From positions 248,001 to 312,000 of the forward strand of contig NZ_MORL01000006.1 in assembly GCF_001870735.1 (NCBI RefSeq): a stretch of DNA of 64,000 bases. Reading direction: 5' to 3'. Below, piece by piece: positions 35,450-42,959 of this stretch. The stretch's first letter is position 1, and each line of letters opens with the position of its first letter. The notes beneath the pieces are model-generated. The model searched no databases. It was not told where the DNA came from and saw only the letters and a program-made list of their open reading frames with translations. Source of the DNA: Arsenicibacter rosenii. Lineage in GTDB: Bacteria > Bacteroidota > Bacteroidia > Cytophagales > Spirosomataceae. A program made the position numbers and the translations under genes.

Positions 35450-36364
35450 ATGACTATGAAAAAGAAATACCGGGGCGTCATCGTTCCCATGGTTACCCCG
35501 CTGACCGAAACATTTGCGTTAGACAAGGCGGGCGTTGAAAAAATTATGGCGAATCTGTATCGCCACGGAGCCATGCCGTTTATTCTGGGGACAACCGGCG
35601 AAGCGGCTTCGTTGCCCAATGAGCTGAAACGGGAATTTATCCGGACCGCTGCCCGGGTAAAACCGGCCGGTACGGTGTTGTATGCCGGTATTTCGTCCAA
35701 CTGTCTGGAAGAGTCGGTAGCGGCTGCCCATGAGAGTTTCGATGCCGGCGTGGATGTGGTAGCGGCGACCCTGCCGTCGTACTATGCGCTTTCGGAAAGC
35801 CAGATGCAGCGTTACTTCGAACAGCTGGCCGACAAGGTGAAAGGTCCCATGATCATTTACAACATCACCGCAACGACCCATATGTCGATTCCGCTGGAAG
35901 TGCTGGATGAACTGAGTTACCACCCGAATATTGTGGGCACGAAAGATTCGGAGCGTAGCACCGAGCGGCTCGACCGGTCGCTGAAGTTGTGGGCCAACCG
36001 CCCGGATTTCAGCCATTTTCTGGGCTGGGCCGCCAAATCAGCCTACGCGCTGATTAACGGCAGTGATGGACTGGTGCCAAGTACCGGTAACCTGTTTCCG
36101 TCTATTTATCAGGAAATGCAGAAAGCCATTGCGCTGGGTGACCATGAACGGGCCTATTCGTGTCAGCATCAATCCGATATCTTTGGCAGTCTCTACCAGA
36201 GCGGCCGTACACTGGGTGAGTCGTTATGGGCGCTTAAAATACTGATGCAGGAAACTAATTTGTGCCAGTCGCACGTAATGCCGCCTTTGCAGCCGATGTC
36301 GGTCAAAGAAGCCGCCGCCTTAATCGCCGGTCTGGAAGAGTTATTGGTTAAAGAGAACGTTTAA
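35450..36364 (+). CDS. DapA/NanA-family aldolase
   Basis: A 304-residue class I aldolase of the dihydrodipicolinate synthase / N-acetylneuraminate lyase family. Visible are the GTTGEAASL loop, the Tyr in IIYNITATT and the Schiff-base Lys165 in IVGTKDSE. Family members cleave or form bonds between pyruvate and an aldehyde. The catabolic setting argues against lysine synthesis, and cleavage of a 2-keto-3-deoxy sugar acid to pyruvate is expected. Substrate candidates are Dha, Kdo or 2-keto-3-deoxy-gluconate/rhamnonate; the neighbouring C4-acid kinase and PdxA-like enzyme favour one that yields a C4 product. A second ATG lies six bases downstream of the chosen start. Confidence 0.9.
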   Translation: MTMKKKYRGVIVPMVTPLTETFALDKAGVEKIMANLYRHGAMPFILGTTGEAASLPNELKREFIRTAARVKPAGTVLYAGISSNCLEESVAAAHESFDAGVDVVAATLPSYYALSESQMQRYFEQLADKVKGPMIIYNITATTHMSIPLEVLDELSYHPNIVGTKDSERSTERLDRSLKLWANRPDFSHFLGWAAKSAYALINGSDGLVPSTGNLFPSIYQEMQKAIALGDHERAYSCQHQSDIFGSLYQSGRTLGESLWALKILMQETNLCQSHVMPPLQPMSVKEAAALIAGLEELLVKENV

Positions 36365-36371
36365 CATAAAC

Positions 36372-36482
36372 CCCACCCCCGACCCCTCCCCTTAAAACAA
36401 GGGGAGGGGGGCAACCCCGTAGGGGCGACCCCACGTGGTCGCCCGAAACCGATAAACCCGACCCCGCGTGGTCGCCCGAAAA
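36372..36482. repeat. Palindrome plus CGACCCC.CGTGGTCGCCCG direct repeats
   Basis: The first part repeats the CCCCTCCCCTT palindrome (36383-36393 / 36399-36409) found at 21.0 kb. The second part has two copies of CGACCCC(A/G)CGTGGTCGCC CG, each itself near-palindromic. Both types sit in the gap between the aldolase and pdxA-like genes, where they could reduce read-through in an otherwise tight operon. Confidence 0.75.
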
Positions 36483-36486
36483 AATT

Positions 36487-37548
36487 ATGACAACAAAACC
36501 AATCGTGGGCATAACGATGGGCGACCCCGCCAGCATCGGCCCCGAAATTGCGATAAAAGCCCTACTTGATCCGGCCGTTTACGACAGCTGTAACCCGATT
36601 CTGGTCGGTGATGCCGGTGTGTTTACCGACATTGCGCAACGGCTGGGCCTTGCCGTCAGTATCCATCCGGTGACGCAGGTAAGCGACGCCTTCTTTACGC
36701 CGGGAACGGTCGATGTCTATGACCTGAACAACGTTGACCTGAGTCAGCTGCGGTTCGGCGAGATTTCGGCCATGGCCGGAGGAGCGGCGTTTGCGGCCGT
36801 AAAAACGGTGATCGAACTGGCACTGGCCGGTGCGGTAGATGCCACCGTAACCGGTCCGATCAACAAAAAATCGATCAACGAAGCGGGGCACCATTTTGCG
36901 GGGCACACCGAGATTTACGCCCACTATACCAACACCAAAAAGTACGGGATGCTGCTGGTGGAGGAGCAGATGAAGGTCATCCACGTATCCACTCACGTGT
37001 CTCTGCGGCAAGCCTGTGATCTGGTAAAAAAAGACCGGATTCTGGAAGTAATCGACCTGTTGCACAACGGACTGATATCACTGGGGGAAGAAAACCTGAA
37101 AATCGGTGTGGCCGGGCTGAACCCGCACGCCGGGGATTCGGGCTTATTCGGCACCGAAGACGATCAGGAAATCCTGCCGGCGGTCGAAGAAGCCCACCGT
37201 CGCGGATACGATGTCGATGGCCCTGTGCCGGCCGATACGCTGTTTTCAAAAGCGGCGACCGGCTACTACGGCGGCATTGTGGCGATGTACCACGATCAGG
37301 GACACATTCCGTTCAAACTGACCGGCTTTAAATGGAATGCCGCCAAACAGCAGATGGACAGTGTAAAAGGCGTTAACATCACGATGGGCCTACCCATTAT
37401 CCGCACGTCGGTTGATCACGGGACAGCCTTCGAAATTGCCGGCAAAGGTGTTGCCAGCCCCGACGCCATGCTGCTGGCCATTGAGTCGGCAGTGAAGCTT
37501 GCCAGACAGAGAGTGAAAGAGATAAAGAGTGAAAGTGATAAAGAGTGA
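36487..37548 (+). CDS. PdxA-family 4-phospho-sugar-acid dehydrogenase (PdxA2-like)
   Basis: A 353-residue metal-dependent NAD dehydrogenase. Motifs are GITMGDPASIGPEI near the start, GHTEIYA at about 139, and the three metal ligands His170 (VSTHVSL), His213 (NPHAGDSG) and His269 (YHDQGHIPFK), plus RTSVDHGTAFEIAGKG. PdxA itself oxidises 4-phospho-threonine for vitamin B6. The paralogues encoded beside DUF1537 kinases (PdxA2) oxidatively decarboxylate 4-phospho-D-threonate or 4-phospho-D-erythronate to dihydroxyacetone phosphate. The adjacent kinase makes the second role far more likely. The last 14 residues (RQRVKEIKSESDKE) are read from GAAAGAG-type short repeats, so the native C-terminus has been replaced or extended. 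Confidence 0.88.
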   Translation: MTTKPIVGITMGDPASIGPEIAIKALLDPAVYDSCNPILVGDAGVFTDIAQRLGLAVSIHPVTQVSDAFFTPGTVDVYDLNNVDLSQLRFGEISAMAGGAAFAAVKTVIELALAGAVDATVTGPINKKSINEAGHHFAGHTEIYAHYTNTKKYGMLLVEEQMKVIHVSTHVSLRQACDLVKKDRILEVIDLLHNGLISLGEENLKIGVAGLNPHAGDSGLFGTEDDQEILPAVEEAHRRGYDVDGPVPADTLFSKAATGYYGGIVAMYHDQGHIPFKLTGFKWNAAKQQMDSVKGVNITMGLPIIRTSVDHGTAFEIAGKGVASPDAMLLAIESAVKLARQRVKEIKSESDKE

Positions 37549-37726
37549 AAGAGATAAAGAGCGATAGAATGAAAGAGCGAAAGAGTAAGTGGGAAGGTAA
37601 TATTTGCCGTTATGAACAAAATAACGCTATGCAACATTAGCCTCTTGTAATGGGTGCCTGAAATCGCTTTAGCACTAATTGCTGCATAGCAGTCGCTCTT
37701 TCACTCTATCGCTCTTTCACTCTTTA
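37505..37726. repeat. Nested inverted repeats between pdxA-like and kinase genes
   Basis: Left side: GAGTGAAAGAGATAAAGAG-type repeats (37505-37590), partly coding for the PdxA C-terminus. Right side: the complementary GCTCTTTCACTCTATCGCTC (37694-37724). Between them is a 100-base core bounded by GCTATGCA (37626-37633) and TGCATAGC (37683-37690). The transcript could fold into a long two-level hairpin just upstream of the kinase start. Upstream ATG of the kinase frame at 37679 lies inside this repeat and is not a likely start. Confidence 0.8.
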
Positions 37727-37732
37727 AAAAAT

Positions 37733-38878
37733 ATGATTGCTGTAATTGCTGATGACTTAACCGGTGCCGCCGAGCTGGCGGGTATTGGAATGACATACGG
37801 CCTGCGGGTCGAACTGGCGATGACTGCCAATCCGGCGTCGACCGCTGATTTACTGGTGGTGTCGACTGATGCAAGGTCGGTGGCCGAACCGGAAGCCGTG
37901 GCGCAGATGACCGCGGCAACACAAGCCATAAAGGCCCTGAAGCCGTCCCTGCTCTATAAAAAAATGGATTCCGTGATGCGGGGCCATGTGCTGGCGGAGG
38001 TGTTTGCCCAGATGGAGGTTACGGGCAGGCCGAACGCTTTGCTGGTTTCTGCCAATCCGGCACTCGGGCGAACGCTGACGGATGGGATTTACTACATCAA
38101 CGGCGTCCCGATTGCCGAAACACATTTTGCGCAGGACCCCGAATTCCCGGTCTGGCACGCCCATGTGCTGACCCGCCTGCGGGCCGACCGTACGAAGGTA
38201 TTTGTCCGCCCAACCGGTAGTCTTCTGCCGGAGCGGGGCATTGCCATCGGTGAAGCGGCGTCGGTGAGCGATCTGGCCGTGTGGGCACAGGCCGTCGGGC
38301 CGGAGGTGTTTCTGGGCGGGGCCGCCGGTTTTTTTACCGCCCTGCTCGAAGCCCATGGCTTACGGAAACCGGCCGGGCCGGAACCGTCCTATTCGCCCAA
38401 AACGGCTTTGTTTGTGTGTGGGACGGCCTTTGGCAAGAGTGTCGCGCTGGTGAAAGAAGCTGCTGACAAAGGATATGTTGTAAGCTATATGCCTGTTCCC
38501 CTGATGCGGGCCGGCACGTATACCGAGGCCGGTCTGAAGGTGTGGACATCGCTGGTGGCAGCGAATCTGTTGTTACAGGAGCCGGTGATTATGGCCATCC
38601 GGCCAAACGAAACAGAAACGTTTGACGCCCTGCATCTCCGCCAATGTATGGCGCTGGCCGTAGCGCAGGTGCTCGATAAAGCGCCGGTGCCGGAGCTGAT
38701 CATCGAAGGCGGCTCAACGGCGTCGGCAATTCTCCGGCAGCTGGGCATTCAGCGGCTGGCTCCGGTGCAGGAGCTGGGGCCGGGTGTGATCCGGATGCAG
38801 GCCATTGAGCGGCCGGCCCTGCACATTACTATGAAGCCGGGCAGCTATGCATGGCCCGAAACCCTTTGGACTTTTTGA
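37733..38878 (+). CDS. DUF1537 four-carbon sugar-acid kinase
   Basis: About 381 residues from the ATG at 37733 (MIAVIADDLTGAAELAG). The N-terminal substrate domain has the family hallmarks IADDLTGAAE (Asp7, Asp8), LLYKKMDSVMRGH (76-85) and SANPALGRTL. The C-terminal nucleotide domain carries LIIEGGSTASAILRQLG, LGPGVIRMQ and ITMKPGSYAWPETLW. Family members phosphorylate D-threonate, D-erythronate or 3-oxo-tetronates at C4. Being next to a PdxA-like gene matches the D-threonate/D-erythronate route. It is slightly shorter than the usual 400-430 residues. It follows the nested repeat and precedes the symporter fusion by 15 bases. Confidence 0.88.
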   Translation: MIAVIADDLTGAAELAGIGMTYGLRVELAMTANPASTADLLVVSTDARSVAEPEAVAQMTAATQAIKALKPSLLYKKMDSVMRGHVLAEVFAQMEVTGRPNALLVSANPALGRTLTDGIYYINGVPIAETHFAQDPEFPVWHAHVLTRLRADRTKVFVRPTGSLLPERGIAIGEAASVSDLAVWAQAVGPEVFLGGAAGFFTALLEAHGLRKPAGPEPSYSPKTALFVCGTAFGKSVALVKEAADKGYVVSYMPVPLMRAGTYTEAGLKVWTSLVAANLLLQEPVIMAIRPNETETFDALHLRQCMALAVAQVLDKAPVPELIIEGGSTASAILRQLGIQRLAPVQELGPGVIRMQAIERPALHITMKPGSYAWPETLWTF

Positions 38879-38893
38879 TTTGTTTCTGAACGC

Positions 38894-41848
38894 ATGCCAA
38901 CCCAGACCCTGAGCGTAATTGATTACCTGATCATCGGCATTGTGCTGCTGATTAACCTGTTTTTCGGCTTACGGTATGCCCGTAACCAGCAAACGACCGA
39001 GAACTACTTTGCTGCCAAAGGCCGCGTGCCGGCGTGGGCGATCGGGATGTCCTTGCTGGCGACCCTGATCAGCAGTGTCACGTTTCTGGGCTACCCCAGC
39101 GAGGGCTATTCCAACAACTGGATTTTGCTGGTGCAGGGCCTGATGGTGCCCGTTGTCCTGCTCGGCACGATCTGGTTTATTGTTCCGCTCTACCGGAAAG
39201 TCATCGGCCTCAGTACCTACGAATATTTTGAGAAGCGGTTCGGTACCGTAGCGCGTTATTACAGTTCCATTGCCTTTGTGCTCCGGCAGTTTTCGGGCAT
39301 GGGTACCGTCTTTTTCCTGCTGGCGGTGGCGCTGAGCCGCATGACCGGTGCCGATACGTTCTACGTCATTGTCGTTGTCGGACTCATTATCATTGCGGTT
39401 AATCTGCTGGGGGGGATCGAAGCCGTAATCTGGCTGGACGTGTTTCAGGGTTTTATGCTGTTTGCCAGCGGTATCCTGTGCGTTGCCGTACTGATTTTTT
39501 CGGTAGACGGCGGATTGCCTGAAATTCTGGAGGTGGCTTCGGCAAACGGCAGGGCAGGGTTCGGGCCCTACGACATGGATTTTACGCAGCTGACGTTCGT
39601 GGTCATGGTCATCAACGGGGCGTTTTATGCCATTCAGAAATACGGTACCGACCAGACGGTGGTGCAGCGGTATCTGACGGCAAAGACCGATAAAGCCGCC
39701 ATCCGTGCGTCGATTCTCGGTATCTCGCTGACGGTGCCGGTCTGGAGCCTGTTTATGTTTATCGGTACGGCGCTGTTTGTCTATTATCGCCAGCATCCGT
39801 TGCCGGAAGCCATGCGCCCCGATGCCGTATTTCCGTACTTCATCATGACCCATTTCCCGAAAGGGGTAATCGGATTTATTCTGGCGGCCATGATCTCGGC
39901 GGCCATTTGTAGTCTCAGCGCCGACCTGAACTCGCTGGCGGCCGTAGGCCTCGAAGATTTTTACAAAAAACTACGTCCCAACGCACCCGACAAGACCTAT
40001 CTGACGGTCAGTAAGCTGATTGTGGTCGTATCGGGTTTGATTGCCATCGGCATCGGGGCCATTTACCTGAACGCAGGCAATGAAGGCGTGCTGGGCATTG
40101 TCTTTACGCTGTACGCCATTTTCTCGGGCGGTATCGTCGGTATTTTTCTGCTGGGCATTTTCAGCCCGCGCGCCAACTGGCAGGGGGTTAACATTGCCAT
40201 TCTGGTCTGCATCCTGTTTACGTCCTATGCTTTTCTGACCTCTACTGAAATCGGGTACGGAGAAGATAAGAAGCTGCTCCTCGACCTGGGACCTTACAAT
40301 TTCTCACACCATAAACTGATGTTAGGCGTGTACAGCCACCTGGTCGTTGTGGGCGTCGGGTATCTGGCCAGCCTGTTTTTCCCGAAACCAGATCTTGACG
40401 AGAACCTGCTGTATCGGGGCTGGCGGAACGGAAAAAAAGCCGGGGCGGCGCAGGCGGCTTCAACCCGCGTGAAGACGCTCGTGGTGCTGCTGCTGATGAC
40501 CGGCGCAGGCCTGTCGGTCACGGCGCAGACGGCCGACGATGCGTTCCGGCAGCCGCTGAAGGCCGTGATTGCGCAGCTGGAAAAGCGGTATGCCATCAAA
40601 ATCCGCTACCCCGAAGAGCTGGTGAAAGACCGGTACGTGACCTACGCGGGCTGGCGGTTCCGGCCCGACGTCGATAAAACCCTGCTGGCGGTCTTTGCCT
40701 CGCAGGACATTACCGTTACTAAAGAAGGCGACGGAAAATATAAACTTCAGGCTTACCAATACCATCTCAAAACGCCTGAAGAAGGCAAACTGCAACTTGA
40801 CTACCTTGCCTCCCTCTACAGTGACCGGGCAGGTTGGGAGGTCCGAAAAGCAGCGTTGAAAACCTGTCTGCGGGCGTCGCTGAAGCTGGATCAGATGCCT
40901 GCCAAACCAAACAGCCGGCCCATTATCACCAATAAGCGGCAGTATGCAGGCTATACCGTTGAAAATGTGGCGATTGAAACGATACCGGGCGTGTATGTGT
41001 GCGGATCGTTGTACAAGCCGCTGAATACCAGTCGGCCGATGCCGGTGGTGCTAAGCCCGGATGGCCATTTCGGCGACGGCCGCTACCGGTCCGATTGTCA
41101 GTATCGCTGCGCGACGCTGGCGCGGATGGGGGCCATGGCGTTCAGCTATGACCTCTTTGCCTGGGGCGAATCGGCCCTGCAGTTTCAAGGCGAAGACCAT
41201 CGCCGGAGCCTGGCCCAGACGATGCAGATCCTGAACGGCATGCGGATTCTGGACTGGTTGCTGACGCAGCAGAACGCCGATCCGAAGCGGGTAGCCATCA
41301 GCGGTGCCTCGGGCGGTGGTAGTCAGACGATGCTTATGACGGCCCTCGACGACCGGATTGCGGTAAGTGTGCCGGTGGCCATGCTGTCGTCGTACCACAG
41401 CGGCGGGTGCCCGTGTGAGAGCGGGATGGGTGTACACCTGTGTGAGGGCGGCACCAACAACGTGGAGATTGCGGCCATGGCAGCTCCGCGCCCGCAGCTG
41501 GTCATCAGCGACGGCAAAGACTGGACGCAGCATGTGCCCGACACCGAACTGCCTTTTCTGCAACGGACTTATGGCTTTTATGGCCAGACCAACGTACTCG
41601 AAAATGCCCATTTCCCGCAGGAGGGCCACGACTACGGGGCAAATAAGCGGGCGGCGATGTATGCCTTTCTGGCCCGTCATCTGGGCCTGAATCTGAAAGC
41701 GGTACAAAGTCCGGCAGGGAAAATCGATGAGTCGGCAGTGACCATTGAGCCGTTTCCGGCCATGTATGTCTTTGGTGCGAAGGAGGAGCAGTTGCCGGCC
41801 AACGCCATTCATTCGTTTGCTGATCTTGAAAAGCAGGTCGGGAAGTAA
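38894..41848 (+). CDS. Sodium:solute symporter fused to an STN-like domain and a carbohydrate esterase
   Basis: A 984-residue fusion. Residues 1 to about 510 are a complete SSS symporter with 13-14 membrane helices (VIDYLIIGIVLLINLFFGL at the start; QKYGTDQTVVQRYLTAKT is the family signature). At 526-545 a signal-peptide-like segment VKTLVVLLLMTGAGLSVTAQ follows; its GTG (40469-40471 region) could once have been the start of a separate secreted protein. Residues about 550-620 resemble an STN/secretin-like domain (LEKRYAIKIRYPEELVKDRYVTYAGW). About 620-984 are an alpha/beta hydrolase of the acetyl-xylan-esterase kind with nucleophile Ser806 (ISGASGGGSQ), Asp in SDGKDWTQH and His in QEGHDYG. 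The extra helix would place the esterase in the periplasm. No stop codon or frameshift separates the parts. Confidence 0.85.
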   Translation: MPTQTLSVIDYLIIGIVLLINLFFGLRYARNQQTTENYFAAKGRVPAWAIGMSLLATLISSVTFLGYPSEGYSNNWILLVQGLMVPVVLLGTIWFIVPLYRKVIGLSTYEYFEKRFGTVARYYSSIAFVLRQFSGMGTVFFLLAVALSRMTGADTFYVIVVVGLIIIAVNLLGGIEAVIWLDVFQGFMLFASGILCVAVLIFSVDGGLPEILEVASANGRAGFGPYDMDFTQLTFVVMVINGAFYAIQKYGTDQTVVQRYLTAKTDKAAIRASILGISLTVPVWSLFMFIGTALFVYYRQHPLPEAMRPDAVFPYFIMTHFPKGVIGFILAAMISAAICSLSADLNSLAAVGLEDFYKKLRPNAPDKTYLTVSKLIVVVSGLIAIGIGAIYLNAGNEGVLGIVFTLYAIFSGGIVGIFLLGIFSPRANWQGVNIAILVCILFTSYAFLTSTEIGYGEDKKLLLDLGPYNFSHHKLMLGVYSHLVVVGVGYLASLFFPKPDLDENLLYRGWRNGKKAGAAQAASTRVKTLVVLLLMTGAGLSVTAQTADDAFRQPLKAVIAQLEKRYAIKIRYPEELVKDRYVTYAGWRFRPDVDKTLLAVFASQDITVTKEGDGKYKLQAYQYHLKTPEEGKLQLDYLASLYSDRAGWEVRKAALKTCLRASLKLDQMPAKPNSRPIITNKRQYAGYTVENVAIETIPGVYVCGSLYKPLNTSRPMPVVLSPDGHFGDGRYRSDCQYRCATLARMGAMAFSYDLFAWGESALQFQGEDHRRSLAQTMQILNGMRILDWLLTQQNADPKRVAISGASGGGSQTMLMTALDDRIAVSVPVAMLSSYHSGGCPCESGMGVHLCEGGTNNVEIAAMAAPRPQLVISDGKDWTQHVPDTELPFLQRTYGFYGQTNVLENAHFPQEGHDYGANKRAAMYAFLARHLGLNLKAVQSPAGKIDESAVTIEPFPAMYVFGAKEEQLPANAIHSFADLEKQVGK

Positions 41849-41900
41849 GGGCCCTGGCTCTGCCCTAATCGGAGCTGAGGTTTTTCGGGCCGGCACAAAT

Positions 41901-42006
41901 TAACCCCGGGCTTCAGTCCGGGGAGTATGGCGCAAGTTTCCCGAATACAGGCCTGGCCGGTATCAGAGGGGCATGCGGTGAGTCCCCAAACTTCACTTTG
42001 GGGTTA
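41901..42006. repeat. Dispersed element with TAACCCC...GGGGTTA ends, copy B
   Basis: A 106-bp copy of the element at 26750-26908. The left hairpin is TAACCCCGGGCTTCAGTCCG and the right hairpin CCCCAAACTTCACTTTGGGG followed by TTA. It fills most of the 199-bp gap before the Tat-exported TIM-barrel gene. It encodes nothing. Confidence 0.75.
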
Positions 42007-42047
42007 GATGATGAAAAAACGTTGCAGAACGACATGATAACCACTAT

Positions 42048-42935
42048 ATGAACCTGACCCGTCGCGGATTTATATCCCGCAGCGCCGCCGTCGCAGCGGC
42101 CCTGTTGCTGAACCACACGGAGCTTTGGGCCCGGAAAGCGCAGCACTATAAAATTGCCGTGGTAGATGTGATGATCCTGAAACGACAGAAACTGGGCGCC
42201 TTACCGCTGACGAAAGAAATCGGAGCCGACGGCCTGGAACTGGACATGGGCGGGCTGGGCAATCGGGAGACCTTTGACAACCAGCTGGCAAAACCTGAAA
42301 TCCGGCAGCAGTTTCTGGACAAGGCCCGTGAGCTGAACCTGGCTATCTGTTCAATCGGTATGACGGGTTTTTATGCCCAGTCGTTTGCAACCCGGCCGAC
42401 CTACGAGCGGATGATTCAGGATTGCTTCGACACCATGCAGGCGATGGGCGTCAAGGTGGCGTTTCTGCCGCTGGGGGTGCAGGGCGATCTGGTGAAAAAT
42501 CCGGAGCTGCGGCCGGCCATTGTCGAACGGCTGAAAGTGGTCGGGAAAATGGCGAAGAAGGCCGGCGTAATTGTCGGGATCGAAACGGCGCTGGATGCCC
42601 GTGGCGAGGTTGAGCTCCTGAACGAGATCGGCTCGAAGCACATTCAGATTTACTTCAACTTCTCGAATCCGCTGAAATCGGGCCGGGACCTGTACGACGA
42701 ACTCCGGATTCTGGGCCGCAAACGGATCTGTCAGATTCATTGCACCGACGATGACGGGGTCTGGCTGCAAAACAACACCCGGCTCGATATGCCGAAGGTG
42801 AAGCAGACCCTCGACGATATGGGCTGGAGCGGCTGGCTGGTGATCGAACGCTCCCGCGACGCCAATGACCCCCGCAACGTAAAAAAGAACTTCGGCGCCA
42901 ATACGGCCTATATGAAATCTGTTTTCCAACCCTGA
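42048..42935 (+). CDS. Tat-exported sugar phosphate isomerase/epimerase-like TIM barrel
   Basis: A 295-residue protein with a twin-arginine signal (NLTRRGFISRSAAVAAALLL), so probably folded before export to the periplasm. The rest is an AP-endonuclease-2-like TIM barrel of the sugar isomerase/epimerase superfamily: LPLTKEIGADGLELDMGG, ICSIGMTGFYAQ, GVIVGIETALDARGEVELLN, IYFNFSNPLKSG, ICQIHCTDDDG and GWSGWLVIERSRD, with Glu, Asp and His residues in the usual metal-binding places. Similar exported proteins are common in Bacteroidota sugar clusters; substrate is unknown. It lies 24 bases before a rhamnosidase-like gene. Confidence 0.83.
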   Translation: MNLTRRGFISRSAAVAAALLLNHTELWARKAQHYKIAVVDVMILKRQKLGALPLTKEIGADGLELDMGGLGNRETFDNQLAKPEIRQQFLDKARELNLAICSIGMTGFYAQSFATRPTYERMIQDCFDTMQAMGVKVAFLPLGVQGDLVKNPELRPAIVERLKVVGKMAKKAGVIVGIETALDARGEVELLNEIGSKHIQIYFNFSNPLKSGRDLYDELRILGRKRICQIHCTDDDGVWLQNNTRLDMPKVKQTLDDMGWSGWLVIERSRDANDPRNVKKNFGANTAYMKSVFQP

Positions 42936-42959
42936 AAGACTACCCTAAACCAACCTTAT

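Noticed and set aside
35450-36364. Dihydrodipicolinate synthase for lysine biosynthesis
   Set aside because: The setting in a sugar-degradation operon, two bases behind an alcohol dehydrogenase, fits a catabolic keto-deoxy acid aldolase instead.
36421-36482. Operator pair for the PdxA-like gene
   Set aside because: The CGTGGTCGCC palindromes look like a common dispersed intergenic repeat joined to another repeat family, so a specific operator role is not supported.
36487-37548. Vitamin B6 biosynthesis PdxA
   Set aside because: Motifs cannot separate PdxA from PdxA2, but the gene lies beside a DUF1537 kinase and an aldolase, with no pdxJ nearby, so the catabolic paralogue is more likely.
37679-37732. 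N-terminal extension of the DUF1537 kinase (MLHSSRSFTLSLFHSLKN)
   Set aside because: It is translated from the short-repeat hairpin; the family starts at MIAVIADDLTG.
38894-41848. Two separate genes (symporter and esterase) split by a frameshift or stop
   Set aside because: The frame is continuous through the junction with no stop codon, so as given it is one gene; a sequencing error cannot be excluded and is listed as a check.
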